The notes beneath the pieces were generated by a model. It saw nothing but the letters and a program-made list of their open reading frames with translations. It did not search any database and was not told the DNA's origin. The position numbers and the translations under genes are program-made. This document shows positions 33,578 to 43,826 of a DNA stretch of 53,754 nt, one piece after another. This DNA comes from Clostridia bacterium. Its GTDB lineage: Bacteria > Bacillota > Clostridia > TANB77 > CAG-508. Each line of letters starts with the position of its first letter. Position 1 is the stretch's first letter. Where the stretch lies: positions 1 to 53,754 of the forward strand of contig JAAWNJ010000005.1 of assembly GCA_022798895.1 (NCBI GenBank). The letters are read 5' to 3'.

Positions 33578-35026
33578 TTAAGCAACTTTATTGATTATCG
33601 TTTTTTCCCACATTTCCAAAAATTCATTTTGTTCTGGAGTTACCCTTGTGTTTCTCTTTTGATATTTCTGTCTTATCTTTCCATCTAAAACTTCAACTGT
33701 TACTACTGACTTTTCTGGTCTTTCTAATTCTCTTAGAAAATATATATCTGTATCGCCATAAGCATAATCTTCACTATAATTTTTGTACACACAATTTTTT
33801 TGTTGCTTTGCTTCACTTTTTAGGTCAGCTAAACTCTTTGCAGCTCGTATAAAAAATATATTATTGTTAAATTCATTTTTTTGTAATTCCTTATATCTCT
33901 TTTGAATCTTTTTGTTTAAAAACTTATTTCCTACTATCTTAACTTTATTTACACTCTCGTCATGCGCCTCTTTAAAATTTTCTGGAAATAATATTTTATT
34001 AGTAAGTGGAATCTCTAATTTTTCTAAATTTCTAATATAATCTAAATAACTGTGAGTTGAAAAATCCTTCTGTTTCTTAGAATATTCTTCTAGTCTTAGT
34101 AAATCAACATATTCATTTGCCCTTTCTAAGTCATATACATGGAAATTTGACATTTTCAGCAATTTCTGGATCTTGTTCATATTTGGTCTTTTAGTTAGTT
34201 TTAATACTTCTAGTTCGTCATATGAAATATTATGTTTTTTCATAAAATTCAAATACTCTTTACTTACACCAAATCTCTTCTCAAAATTTCCTTTTGTATT
34301 AAACTTTTCAGGGCAATCTAATGCCAATTTATATAGTCCAGCTTTCATTAGCAATTCAAAACTAGGATATTTAGCTTTTTCCAGTATTTTTAAAAAATTT
34401 ATTTTCTTGTTATTTAAAATAAGATAATTTATGGCTTCTCGTATAGGTGCATACTGATACACTGTTCCTTTTATCTTTTCATTCAAATTTTCTAAATATA
34501 TTGATTTATAGTATTGACGCAAACCATAATTTCCTGTATAAACTCTCCATCTTTCTATTCTTTTAGTATGATATACTCTTTCAGTTGCCATATATTTAAA
34601 AAATCGATCATTTACTAATTCTATACCTAATTCAGGAACAATTCTAGCATATTCTACTATATTATCATCAAATCGTTTTATTTTATAATTGTACTTTCTT
34701 TCAATCTCAAAATATCTTAAACTAATCCTATTGTCTATATTATCAATTAAAGCCAAGTCATATAAAAAGAAGTAATTTTTTAGATTACTTCTTTTTATAT
34801 CATATTTATTATGGCAAAATGGGCATATGTCCCATTCTTTTGCTGTGGGAACTTGCTTAGTATAAAAGTATTTTCCACAGTTGGTGCATTCATAGCTTTT
34901 TCCATGTTTTATTATTAAATTATATTCAATATCATACTTATTTACAAACTTTCTCCAATGTTTAGGTAATTTCATTTCTTTAGGCATTTTTTTCAAAAAT
35001 TCTCTTATTTCTTTTCTTATATACAT
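33578..35026 (-). CDS. PcfJ-like protein
   Basis: The start ATG at 35026 follows AGAAGG. The 482-residue product has an N-terminal zinc ribbon ('CTNCGKYF', 'CPFCHNKYD', about 47-77), a long helical middle, and a C-terminal PcfJ signature 'QQKNCVYKNYSEDYAYGDTDIYFLRELERPEKSVVTVEVLDGKIRQKYQ' (cysteine and tyrosine conserved). PcfJ homologues are encoded by conjugative plasmids such as pCF10 and by many integrative elements, and their role is uncertain. It starts 12 bases after the PcfK-like gene. Confidence 0.82.
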   Translation of the reverse strand: MYIRKEIREFLKKMPKEMKLPKHWRKFVNKYDIEYNLIIKHGKSYECTNCGKYFYTKQVPTAKEWDICPFCHNKYDIKRSNLKNYFFLYDLALIDNIDNRISLRYFEIERKYNYKIKRFDDNIVEYARIVPELGIELVNDRFFKYMATERVYHTKRIERWRVYTGNYGLRQYYKSIYLENLNEKIKGTVYQYAPIREAINYLILNNKKINFLKILEKAKYPSFELLMKAGLYKLALDCPEKFNTKGNFEKRFGVSKEYLNFMKKHNISYDELEVLKLTKRPNMNKIQKLLKMSNFHVYDLERANEYVDLLRLEEYSKKQKDFSTHSYLDYIRNLEKLEIPLTNKILFPENFKEAHDESVNKVKIVGNKFLNKKIQKRYKELQKNEFNNNIFFIRAAKSLADLKSEAKQQKNCVYKNYSEDYAYGDTDIYFLRELERPEKSVVTVEVLDGKIRQKYQKRNTRVTPEQNEFLEMWEKTIINKVA

Positions 35027-35038
35027 TTTCAGCACCTT

Positions 35039-35458
35039 CTATACTCCAAACAATGAAATTTGATCAATTTCCTCTTTCTGTTCTTCTTGTTTATTTTCTA
35101 TCGTTTCTCCAAAAATCGAACCAAATTCATCATCCTCACCTTTTATTTCAGCTTTGCTGACATCTTCATGTTTTCCCTTATCTATTTTACATTTCTTAAT
35201 GCCTAATTCCTTATTTGATTTTTTAAAATATTCCTTAGCCCAACTATATACGGTTTCATCTTCTATCATTGCAACTCCATTTATAGCTTCTTTTCTTGCT
35301 AAACCTTTTATATATTCTGCCATTTCTTTTAAATCTTTTTCCTCTTTTAAAAAATCAGAATCCATTTCAGTTTGTAACATCAAATAACTAACAATTTTTA
35401 TTAAACCTTTATCTTTTTGTCCCTTTATCATTTCGGATAATCTTTGTATTCCATCCAT
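35039..35458 (-). CDS. PcfK-like protein (AcrIIA9-related fold family)
   Basis: The start at 35458 follows AAAGGA; a longer frame lacks one. The 139-residue product has the PcfK-like signature 'LARKEAINGVAMIEDETVYSWAKEYFKKSN' (about 70-99) and an acidic tail ending 'QISLFGV'. PcfK-like domains overlap the family that includes the Cas9 inhibitor AcrIIA9, so anti-CRISPR activity is possible but not implied by the domain alone. It is directly upstream of the PcfJ-like gene. Confidence 0.72.
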   Translation of the reverse strand: MDGIQRLSEMIKGQKDKGLIKIVSYLMLQTEMDSDFLKEEKDLKEMAEYIKGLARKEAINGVAMIEDETVYSWAKEYFKKSNKELGIKKCKIDKGKHEDVSKAEIKGEDDEFGSIFGETIENKQEEQKEEIDQISLFGV

Positions 35459-35518
35459 TTTATTTATATCCTTTCTCTTAGTTTTACTATACTTACTTAT
35501 TTTGTTTCCTAACATTAA

Positions 35519-35546
35519 AAAGGTAGAACTTTTATATTCTACCTTT
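35519..35546 (-). terminator. Terminator after the 826-residue gene
   Basis: AAAGGTAGAA pairs perfectly with TTCTACCTTT around an eight-base loop with T following on the minus strand. It separates the large-protein operon from PcfK-PcfJ and overlaps the stop region of the upstream gene. Confidence 0.75.
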
Positions 35547-38019
35547 CTCCAAATTTTAAGCTACATCTATGTCCTTTATTTCTATATCTCTCACTTGACC
35601 GACTTTGAAGCCATATCAGAAAGTTGTTTGATTTATATTGACCTTCGTCTGAAACAGTAGCTTGACCGTCTAAGCTATCCAAATATTGTGTACCTGCTTT
35701 TGATTTTGATATATACATATAATATCTTGTATATATATACTTTTCTTTTTTGTATTCCTTATACGCATTACTTAAAACTAATAATGCCCCCATCTTCTTT
35801 GCCTTATCTTCTAATAAATTTATAAACATACTTTTTACTTTACAAGATAACTCTTCTGAAATCCCAGAAATATATGGTCTTTCTAAAAATACTGTTAGCA
35901 TTTCATTTGTATCGGCTTTTATGCTTACATTATCATTTTCGACATCAACAAATGATAATGACTGCATTACATTTGTATTTTGATATGTTCCTTTGGTAAG
36001 TCTAACCATTGCTCGTGCTACTATTTTACCATCAACTTTTGCATATAAAATTTTTTTATTACTATCAAAACATGCTAATAGACACCTATTATACATTCCA
36101 TGTTCATATGAAAGACATGTACTCATAGGTTCTTCTCCTAATACCATTGTGCTATAAAAGTCATCATATTCTCCTATTTCTATTTCATTGTCTTTCATTG
36201 AAGTGTTGCTCATCCATTCTTTTATTTGATATTCGTCTAAAGCAAAATTTAATTCTTTCTGCAAGTCATCTGTATGGTATTTCAGTTTTCTAAACTCTCC
36301 CATAAGTTCTGCCTTAATAATTAATTTATACGATTGCTTAGCATGCTTACTTTCACGACCTCTATAATATTTTATGGCTAATTCAGCTCCATTTTCTAGC
36401 AAGAACTCATTTATATTGCTTCTATTCTTTTCTATAAACTCTTGTGAAAAGTCCATAAGTTGTACTAATTCATTCCAATACTCGTCTATTGTTTCTATGT
36501 TATCTTTTATTTCTTGTAAATTTTTATATTCTCTTATTCTTTCTTTATTTCTTAGTACATACATTAATTCTTTTTTATTTTTCATTTCACCTATAAATTT
36601 ACTAATGTCATCGTAATTTATTAGCAATCTAATTGCATCATTAGGTTTTATATCTTGTATTCTATAAAAATCTTGTTCTAGCCAATTGTACAGTGATTTC
36701 ACTTTTATTTTTTGAGCTAACTTTTCGATTTCATCATCTGCTATATTTATATCAAGTTTTCCTTTATTAATAATTTGTTTTATTCTCAATAATCTCTCAT
36801 CAATCTTCAAGTCTAATAAATAATTATACAGTTTATAGTAGTTTTCACTTCTAGAGTCATATAATGTCTTTATTTCATTAAAAGTATAGTTTCCTTTTTG
36901 TAGCGTTTCTATATAGTTTCTCTTATTCATAAATTGTAAATCTTTTAGATTTTTTATATTTAATGAATTAATATTAAAATATTCCATATAAAATTCTTTT
37001 TCATACAAAATTGATGAATATGGAATACTTAAAAATTCTTCTTGATGTTCCTCAATTAAGTTCAAAAATCCTTTTTTATTATTTCTTATTGCATATATGA
37101 TTAATTCTTCTTTGTTTGTCTCTATTTGTTCTAGCTTCATTCTTGATATTTTGTTTCCAAATATAAAATTAATATATTCACTTCTGCTGCTCACTATATT
37201 TTCCAGTTCTGTTTTATTAACATTTCCTATTTTACTTTCTATTATCTTTAAATCATATAGTGCACATTCATTATTCATCCATCTTAATAATAATCTATAC
37301 AAATTTTCATTATTTATCATTTTGGAAATTTTCTTTATAGATTCATGAATTTCTTTTGTAGCTTCATTTATTTTTTCATAATGTTCTATGTTTAATGGAA
37401 GTTCTAATTTATTGAGATATAAAAAAAGTATGAACCTTTTTAATTCATGATTCTGAACTAATAATTCATACACTCTTTTTAAATTATGTCTTGGTATTAA
37501 ATTGTTACTTAAAAAAATTGGTGAAGTAAATAACTTTATTTCCTCTATGTTCAAATCTTGTAAATCTAATTCTTCTCTCATAAAGAAATTTCTTAAATTC
37601 TTAATAACTACATTCTTTCCTAAGTCTGTTTTTATTTTGTCAATAAAGTATTTTAAATAGGCATACTGTATAGTTCTATATTCATCAATTTCTTGTAATA
37701 CCTTTATTATTTTTTCAATATCGTAGTCTATTAATTTCTCTCCATTTTGCTGTATAATTTTAATTAAATTTTTGATTTTTCCAAAATTTATACCTGTAGC
37801 TTTGAGTTTTATCAAATACTCAATGGTATCTGTGTCTTGCATCAGTTCTCTTTGAATGACCTCATCACATTCATATATATTTTTTTCAATACCTAATCTT
37901 TCTATTTCATTACAGCATTTTTCTATATCTTCTATTGCAAATTCTTTTATAAAGTCTAATTCTAACCCTTTAGAATACATATCTATTGCTATTTTAGTAT
38001 GTTTTCTTAATAGCTCCAT
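35539..38019 (-). CDS. Large unknown protein (826 aa), coupled to the 709-residue gene
   Basis: No family is recognised. Residues about 1-590 are helical and Leu/Ile/Lys-rich with many charged repeats. The C-terminal 230 residues look like a separate globular domain with 'EPMSTCLSYEHGMYNRCLLACFDSNKKILYAKVDGKIVARAMVRLTKG' and 'YIYTRYYMYISKSKAG'. The start follows GGGAG and lies 26 bases inside the upstream gene, so the two are translationally coupled and may form one complex. No nucleotide-binding motif was seen. Confidence 0.6.
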   Translation of the reverse strand: MELLRKHTKIAIDMYSKGLELDFIKEFAIEDIEKCCNEIERLGIEKNIYECDEVIQRELMQDTDTIEYLIKLKATGINFGKIKNLIKIIQQNGEKLIDYDIEKIIKVLQEIDEYRTIQYAYLKYFIDKIKTDLGKNVVIKNLRNFFMREELDLQDLNIEEIKLFTSPIFLSNNLIPRHNLKRVYELLVQNHELKRFILFLYLNKLELPLNIEHYEKINEATKEIHESIKKISKMINNENLYRLLLRWMNNECALYDLKIIESKIGNVNKTELENIVSSRSEYINFIFGNKISRMKLEQIETNKEELIIYAIRNNKKGFLNLIEEHQEEFLSIPYSSILYEKEFYMEYFNINSLNIKNLKDLQFMNKRNYIETLQKGNYTFNEIKTLYDSRSENYYKLYNYLLDLKIDERLLRIKQIINKGKLDINIADDEIEKLAQKIKVKSLYNWLEQDFYRIQDIKPNDAIRLLINYDDISKFIGEMKNKKELMYVLRNKERIREYKNLQEIKDNIETIDEYWNELVQLMDFSQEFIEKNRSNINEFLLENGAELAIKYYRGRESKHAKQSYKLIIKAELMGEFRKLKYHTDDLQKELNFALDEYQIKEWMSNTSMKDNEIEIGEYDDFYSTMVLGEEPMSTCLSYEHGMYNRCLLACFDSNKKILYAKVDGKIVARAMVRLTKGTYQNTNVMQSLSFVDVENDNVSIKADTNEMLTVFLERPYISGISEELSCKVKSMFINLLEDKAKKMGALLVLSNAYKEYKKEKYIYTRYYMYISKSKAGTQYLDSLDGQATVSDEGQYKSNNFLIWLQSRSSERYRNKGHRCSLKFGER

Positions 38020-40123
38020 TGTATAATTCTCCCTTCATTATATATTTTATTATCCACTCTTTAAGTTCTTCTATGGTAATTGTTTTTTTATCCAATAAAG
38101 TTTCAATTAATTCCATAAATTCTATTATTTCTTTCTCATCTAACTTGAAGTTTATAATATTATCTGATAAATATTTCCTCACCATTTCACTACAGATTTT
38201 CCATTTTTCATTATCCCATCTATATTTTCTACATAATTCGTGCAATGTTTCAAAATCTTTAGAATCTATTTCATCAAATTCTTCTTTCATCTGTTCTTGC
38301 ATTTCTTTCAATTCCTGCATTTTCTTTTGTTTCTTTTCCTCTTCTTCTTTTTCTATAATATTTTGTAATTCTTCTTGTGTTAAATATTCTTTTCTAAGCA
38401 TTTCATCTTTTTCCACTGTTTCATTAACTTTTGATAATGAAATGTATATTTCTCTTAGCTGCTCTTTTGAAATTATTCCAATAACATCGCTACTTTTTAA
38501 TATTTCTACAAGAAAATTCAAATAATATTTTGGCTCTACTTTAAATACATACCTTTCTAACCAGTAAAATAGTTTTTGGTTCTCCATATTGTCTAAGAAA
38601 TCCCTTTTAATATCTATTAAATTTTTATCATAGTAAGCATATCTTCTTTGATATAAACAATCTAATTCAAAACCCAACTTGCCTATATCCTCTATATTAA
38701 ATTTTCGCTCTTCCAAAATATATTCCAAAAAAAGAAAAGCATGTCTATATCTTATTTTCTTCACATACTCTATCATATGCTTTATGCTTTTTTCTTGTAC
38801 TTCTCCTTGATTCTCATATGTTTCATAAAACTCTTTTAGTGAAATAATTTCTTTATTTACTAATTGGCTGAATATACTTTCCCTTCCATATTGGAATATA
38901 TAAAAGCTATCTATATAAGAACTATCTGTTAATGTATTGTACCTTTTTATACACTTTTCTAGTTTTATCTTATCGAAATTATTAGAGTATATATATTTAT
39001 CAAATAATTCCTTATATTCCTCACTATCCATTTTTTCTACTAGGATATCCCATCTTTCATCCAATATATCAAATCGGAATATTTCTTTGTTAAATATCTC
39101 ATAAAACTCTAAAAATGTTATTGGATTACTTATACCAATTTTTTCTTCAAGAATATCTTTTAACCTTCCATATCCTTCGCATTTAATATCAAATCTATTA
39201 TACTCTTCAATCATCTTTTTAAGTAAATCATACATTGATTGACTATATTCTTTGCATTCATCTAATATTATTTTGCAAAATTCAATGGCAATTCTTTCTT
39301 CTGTTATCGAATTTCCAATTCTAACAGTTTTAGGTATATTCACATAATATAAAATTGCATAATTCAAATATGCTATTTCTTCTTTTTGATAGCCATTTTC
39401 TGACAAAGTCTGATATGCTATGTCATTTTCTTTTATCTGCTTTGTGGGTACTATTATTAATGCCTTCAATATAGACATATCTTTTTTTCTATCCTTCTTT
39501 ATAAGATCATATAGCCTGTTAATTATCCATGCATATACTTTTATGTTATTAATTGCTGAAATCGTTTTCTTTATTCCTAATAAAGGAATTATCTGTTCTC
39601 TTAATTTACAGAAGTTTTCTTCTATATCTTCAAATAACGATAATACAAATAATATTTCCTCTGTATTGGTATATTTCCTATCTAGTAGTTCTTTGCCATA
39701 TTGGTAATATTTCCTACTATCATATAAAAACAATGCTCCTTGTAGATATATATCATTTTTTGCCATTCTTTCTACTTTATTTATAAAATCTATTAACTGT
39801 GTTCCTATAATCATATTATCTGTAATATACTCTTCTACATATCCCAAAGCCAAGCTAATCGCTCTAATATTCTTAATGTCGTTGCCAATTTTCTCTTCAT
39901 ATCTTTCTAATAATTCTCCTAGATATTTGATTTTATCTATAGCTTTTAACTCCCACATTTCTTTTTTCTTTAACCAAATACATCTTTCTACTTTGCTACT
40001 TAAAATTTTATTAGCTTTTTCAGAGGTATTTAGTACAAATGTTATAATTTCATTACACAAATCAATATTTATGTGTTTTTCAAATGCTTCACTTTCTATA
40101 AATTCTATTTTTTTTGTATTCAT
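37994..40123 (-). CDS. Large unknown helical protein (709 aa)
   Basis: No family is recognised. The protein is almost entirely predicted helix with many short charged repeats, including a strongly charged coiled-coil-like stretch 'EEEEKKQKKMQELKEMQEQMKEEFDEI' (about residues 605-631). It has no signal peptide and no Walker motif. It overlaps the 826-residue gene by 26 bases and starts after AAAGGTGA. It may be a structural or scaffold subunit for the neighbouring protein, inferred only from coupling. Confidence 0.6.
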   Translation of the reverse strand: MNTKKIEFIESEAFEKHINIDLCNEIITFVLNTSEKANKILSSKVERCIWLKKKEMWELKAIDKIKYLGELLERYEEKIGNDIKNIRAISLALGYVEEYITDNMIIGTQLIDFINKVERMAKNDIYLQGALFLYDSRKYYQYGKELLDRKYTNTEEILFVLSLFEDIEENFCKLREQIIPLLGIKKTISAINNIKVYAWIINRLYDLIKKDRKKDMSILKALIIVPTKQIKENDIAYQTLSENGYQKEEIAYLNYAILYYVNIPKTVRIGNSITEERIAIEFCKIILDECKEYSQSMYDLLKKMIEEYNRFDIKCEGYGRLKDILEEKIGISNPITFLEFYEIFNKEIFRFDILDERWDILVEKMDSEEYKELFDKYIYSNNFDKIKLEKCIKRYNTLTDSSYIDSFYIFQYGRESIFSQLVNKEIISLKEFYETYENQGEVQEKSIKHMIEYVKKIRYRHAFLFLEYILEERKFNIEDIGKLGFELDCLYQRRYAYYDKNLIDIKRDFLDNMENQKLFYWLERYVFKVEPKYYLNFLVEILKSSDVIGIISKEQLREIYISLSKVNETVEKDEMLRKEYLTQEELQNIIEKEEEEKKQKKMQELKEMQEQMKEEFDEIDSKDFETLHELCRKYRWDNEKWKICSEMVRKYLSDNIINFKLDEKEIIEFMELIETLLDKKTITIEELKEWIIKYIMKGELYNGAIKKTY

Positions 40124-40153
40124 TACTAATTCACCTTTCCTTAATTTTAATAA

Positions 40154-40178
40154 GAGATGGAACTTATTTTTCCATCTC
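40154..40178 (-). terminator. Hairpin between the 134- and 709-residue genes
   Basis: GAGATGGAA and TTCCATCTC pair perfectly across a seven-base loop. The minus strand continues CTTATTAAAATT. It is a possible terminator or processing site. Confidence 0.5.
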
Positions 40179-40583
40179 TCATGCTACTTTTCTAAATTTT
40201 TTATATAAATTGTCTTTTGAATTTTTCTTCATGCAATTTCGATAATTATATAAACCATATTTGTAAATTTTTAATTTCTTTTCATTTTCAATATCAGATA
40301 TAAGTTTTTCAGTATTATTGTAATCATAGAACATTCTTATATAACCGCTATCATTTATTTGTTTTGGACCATTATATTGCTCTAGCAGATTAAATTTATA
40401 TCTATATTTTTCTTTTCCTTTATGATCACTAATTCTAATTCCCCCACATAGACCATAATCAATTTTTAAGTAGATACTTCTTGTTGTTTTGGCATAGTAT
40501 TGGTTAATTTGAAATCCTTTATGTTTTAGTTCTTTTATTACTTTATTAGCAACTTTTATTTGTTTTTTTCTATCTATAGGCAT
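40179..40583 (-). CDS. Unknown 134-residue basic protein
   Basis: This basic alpha/beta protein ('SIYLKIDYGLCGGIRISDHKGKEKYRYKFNLL') resembles small proteins common on Clostridial phages and ICEs; no name can be given. The only ATG lies one base after GGAGG, too close for normal initiation, whereas an ATA codon in frame lies at the usual distance. The same arrangement occurs at 53733. It follows the primase 3' exon by six bases. Confidence 0.55.
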   Translation of the reverse strand: MPIDRKKQIKVANKVIKELKHKGFQINQYYAKTTRSIYLKIDYGLCGGIRISDHKGKEKYRYKFNLLEQYNGPKQINDSGYIRMFYDYNNTEKLISDIENEKKLKIYKYGLYNYRNCMKKNSKDNLYKKFRKVA

Positions 40584-40589
40584 CCCTCC

Positions 40590-41140
40590 TTATGCTACAT
40601 TTTTTTCTATATTGTTTTCCTGTTTTTGAAAATCCGATAAAAAACTTTCATCTATTAAAGCTATTCTGAAATTCACTTTAATTTCATGCTTTTCTAAAGT
40701 TTCTATTACATTTGAATACATTAGTGTACTTGTATGTGCAATCGTATATTTGTCAACATATAAAAAGACTTCTTTTATTTTCAATCGTTCTATAATATCT
40801 AATAATATCTCTTTATCCAAATTATTTGGAATACCTAATACTAATTGCTGCGTACTATTGAATAATTTATGTGCTAGTATCATTTCTGTTGCTACAATAA
40901 TAGTAGTTGCATTATTATACATATCTATCCAATTAATATCTTCTGGTTTTAGTATCATTGGCCAATTACTTGCTTTTGTTCCATTGTATTCGTTGTTACT
41001 AGAAAACCATATATTTTGTGTGTCTTTGCTATATTCTTTGTCTAAATATATTCTTAGTCCCTGTATTTTGTTATCTAATACTACTGGTATAAAGATTCCC
41101 TGATGTGATTTATAAGTCCACTTAAAATCTTTATCTTGAA
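40590..41140 (-). CDS. CHC2-type primase, 3' exon (after group II intron)
   Basis: This is the downstream part of the primase gene, split by the intron at 41141-44688. Read in the frame set by the 5' exon, the junction gives 'GIPGF-F-QDKDFKWTYKSHQGIFIPVVLDNKIQGLRIYLD', an unbroken primase motif. The exon continues with 'WFSSNNEYNGTKASNWP' and a TOPRIM-like region ('IIVATEMILAH', 'EVFLYVDKYTIA') where acidic residues are partly kept. An internal ATG at 40958 is not the likely start. The spliced product is about 359 residues. Confidence 0.82.
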
Positions 41141-41224
41141 ATAGCGATAGGTAAGATTTTGAGATTATCTCTATCTTTTCCCCCGCTCCACACCGTACGT
41201 GACATTTTCATGTCATACGGCGTT
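41141..41224 (-). ncRNA. Group II intron domains V and VI
   Basis: On the minus strand a GCCGTATGACAT...ATGTCACGTACGGT hairpin (about 41189-41224), with a GAAA-type loop and an AC bulge, is the catalytic domain V. It is followed by AGCGGGGGAAAAG...CCTATCGCTAT, the domain VI stem that holds the branch-point A. The pattern matches bacterial group II introns. Confidence 0.85.
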
Positions 41225-41272
41225 CCCTCAATTTTCATTTATTTTTATTATTTATATAGATTTAAAATTTGA

Positions 41273-43126
41273 TTAAAAAGAAATGGTTGGATTTCCAACC
41301 ATTTTTCTTAGTTTATTGATTTTTATAATTGCTTTGTCATCTATTTTTATTATACTTTTATATTTATTTATAGTATCTTGTTTTGTTGCATGTATTAAGA
41401 TGTGTATGTACTTATGTATTATGATTAGATTTTCATATTTGTCAGTTCCACCATTTTTAATTGGTATTTTGTGATGACAATGTATATTGTTAACGTCTAG
41501 TATTTGTCCTGTTACTGCACATTTTCCTTGTTGTCCTGCAAATAATGATATTCTATTATCCATGTATTCTATACTTCTATTGGGCAACTTTTGTTTCATC
41601 ATTGCTAATAGTATATTGGTATTAAATCTTAGTTGTTTATGTATTTCTGCTCTTCCTTCCTTAGTATAGTTACACACTTTTGATTTTTTGTATATAGGTA
41701 CATAGTGCTGAACATAGCCAATAGGACATATTGGCTTACCTTCTATATATCTTAATCTTCTGCTTTTTCCATATTTCTCCCTTATGTATGGTGTCATTGT
41801 TCCTGTTCGTTTGATATTGTTTCCCAGTCCGTGTTTACTTTCTATTATTGATGATATTGTATATTGTATTTTATCACAATCATCAACAATTTTTGTTGCA
41901 TATCTGTAATAATTGTGTATTCCCCATACCATAGAGTTATATGAGTTTATGGCTAGACCTCTGTTATTGTTATCATGTGGTTTTGCTATATTTTTAAGTT
42001 GTTCTTTTAGCTTGTTGGTTTCTCTTATTATAGCTTTATCGCTCATGTGAGATTTTACTACGTACTTATTTCTTCTTGGTATCGCTTTCATTTTAAAGCC
42101 TAGAAATTCCGAATAAGCATTTTTGAGGTTGATTATTTTAGATTTTTCTTCACTAATTTGTAGTTTTAGTCTTTTATCTAGCCATTCTTGTGTTGCTATA
42201 AATATTTTTTCTGCGTCTTGTCTTTTTCGACAGAAGAGTTTGAAATCATCTGCATATCTTACAATATAAACTTCCTTGAGTTTACTTGTCCTTTTTAGTT
42301 CTCTGTTTCTTGCTCCATGTTGTTTGTTTCCATTTTTGGATATCTTTTCCTTGTATTCTCTTTTTGTTTTTATTTCTTCCCATTGAGAGGTTATCCACCA
42401 GTCTAGTTCATTTAGTACAATGTTTGATAACAAGGGAGAGAGTATTCCACCTTGTGGTGTTCCTTTACTTGGATAGATTTTTTCCCTATTTTGTAGTATA
42501 ACTGGGGCTTTTAGCATTTCTTTGATGATGCAAAGTAGTTGTTTGTCTCTTATTCCTAGTGTCCACATTTGTTTTATTAATTTAGAGTGGTTCACGTTAT
42601 CAAAGAATGACTTTATATCTATGTCGACTACATAATATAAATTATATTGTTGTATCATTCTATAACATTGAGACATTGCATGTTCTGTTGATCTGTTGGG
42701 TCTAAAGCCATTACTTCTTTCATGAAAGTGTGCCTCACATATTGGTTCTAAAACTTGGAGAATACATTGTTGTACTATTCTGTCTATAATTGTTGGTATT
42801 CCTAGTGGTCTTGTTTTTCCATTTGGTTTTGGAATTTCGACCCTCCTTATTGGTTTCGGCTTGTACCATTCTAATTTGTTTTGTATAATTTTAATAAATT
42901 CTTCTGCTGTTAATTGTTCTATATCTTTAATGGTTTTACCATCTGTTCCTGCTGTCTGTGAGCCTTGATTTTTTTTGATATTACGGAAAGCAAGTTTTAT
43001 GTTGTCATCTAGCTTAATGATTTCCATAAGATTATAGAAATTATTATTGTTTTTACCATAACTATATAGATTATCAAAAATTTGTTGCATATTATAATAT
43101 TCATTGTGTCTTAATCGCTTTTTCAT
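41273..43126 (-). CDS. ltrA: Group II intron reverse transcriptase/maturase with HNH endonuclease
   Basis: The 617-residue product has fingers/palm RT motifs ('RRVEIPKPNGKTRPLGIPTI', 'GFRPNRSTEHAM', 'DIDIKSFFDNVNH', 'GTPQGGILSPLLSNI', catalytic YADD in 'IVRYADDFKLF'), a maturase X domain, and a C-terminal HNH module ('CAVTGQILDVNNIHCHHKIPIKNGG...YENLIIIH'). It promotes splicing and retrohoming. All key residues are present, so it should be active. It starts after GGAGG. Confidence 0.95.
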   Translation of the reverse strand: MKKRLRHNEYYNMQQIFDNLYSYGKNNNNFYNLMEIIKLDDNIKLAFRNIKKNQGSQTAGTDGKTIKDIEQLTAEEFIKIIQNKLEWYKPKPIRRVEIPKPNGKTRPLGIPTIIDRIVQQCILQVLEPICEAHFHERSNGFRPNRSTEHAMSQCYRMIQQYNLYYVVDIDIKSFFDNVNHSKLIKQMWTLGIRDKQLLCIIKEMLKAPVILQNREKIYPSKGTPQGGILSPLLSNIVLNELDWWITSQWEEIKTKREYKEKISKNGNKQHGARNRELKRTSKLKEVYIVRYADDFKLFCRKRQDAEKIFIATQEWLDKRLKLQISEEKSKIINLKNAYSEFLGFKMKAIPRRNKYVVKSHMSDKAIIRETNKLKEQLKNIAKPHDNNNRGLAINSYNSMVWGIHNYYRYATKIVDDCDKIQYTISSIIESKHGLGNNIKRTGTMTPYIREKYGKSRRLRYIEGKPICPIGYVQHYVPIYKKSKVCNYTKEGRAEIHKQLRFNTNILLAMMKQKLPNRSIEYMDNRISLFAGQQGKCAVTGQILDVNNIHCHHKIPIKNGGTDKYENLIIIHKYIHILIHATKQDTINKYKSIIKIDDKAIIKINKLRKMVGNPTISF

Positions 43127-43815
43127 AGGCTACCACCTCCGTTTAGGAGTATGATATTTCTTTGTCATACTCGAAACTATGATTATCTATATAATAATTA
43201 TTCAATGAAAATTGACTTGTGGCTATCCCTCTTATATATTTCTATATCTTCATAGGTACATTGCCACTACTCTCATAGCAACTAAAGGTGCTTATTATTC
43301 TTCGACACCACCACACTTTGCAACAAGTTATTATTGCGTATTGCTACTTTCCATGTTCCAATAGTTTTATCTTTTCATATTTTTACTTAGGTGCTTGCTA
43401 TAAGCCTGCTAGCTTGATAATGCCTGTAACATTATAAGGTATTTCATAGTTTCTATTTTTACTTTACCTCACTAGTCTCTATTTAAAGAGAAATACATTT
43501 CTATATTTGCCCTGTCTAGACCCGTACACTCGCAAGTTCGTCGACCTTTTTTTCAAGGTATTCTCACCATATAAAATTTATAGACCTCCGACCTATCGAT
43601 TACGTTACCCACCTCTGGGTAGTTTTCGTTTCACTCATTTTCAGTTGTTTTACTTATTCATAAAGGATTACGGTAATCTTCAGTCGACTTCTTCGGGCTC
43701 TCTAACACTTATATAGTTGCATATATATTTGCTAGCCGAAGTCTTAAGGTAGGCGTTTCAAGACGTTACTCTATCATTCCACCTATCAAACTATTAGTTC
43801 TCTTAAAGTTTTGTT
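43127..43815 (-). ncRNA. Group II intron 5' ribozyme region (domains I-IV upstream of the RT)
   Basis: This non-coding stretch of about 690 nt contains typical domain I sequences ('GCCTACCTTAAGACTTCGG' region at about 43733-43755, GAGGTGGGTAACG near 43610) and leads into the RT ribosome binding site. Its length matches the usual 5' part of bacterial introns. The true 5' end is at 44688, with the gene cargo between. Confidence 0.7.
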
Positions 43816-43826
43816 CTAAAATTAAA

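Noticed and set aside
35039..35458. Calling the PcfK-like protein a confirmed anti-CRISPR
   Set aside because: Most PcfK-like proteins have no shown inhibition of Cas9; only the domain relation is supported.
40590..40958. A separate short gene at 40590-40958
   Set aside because: It is the tail of the primase 3' exon; the reading frame extends upstream to the intron junction with conserved primase sequence.
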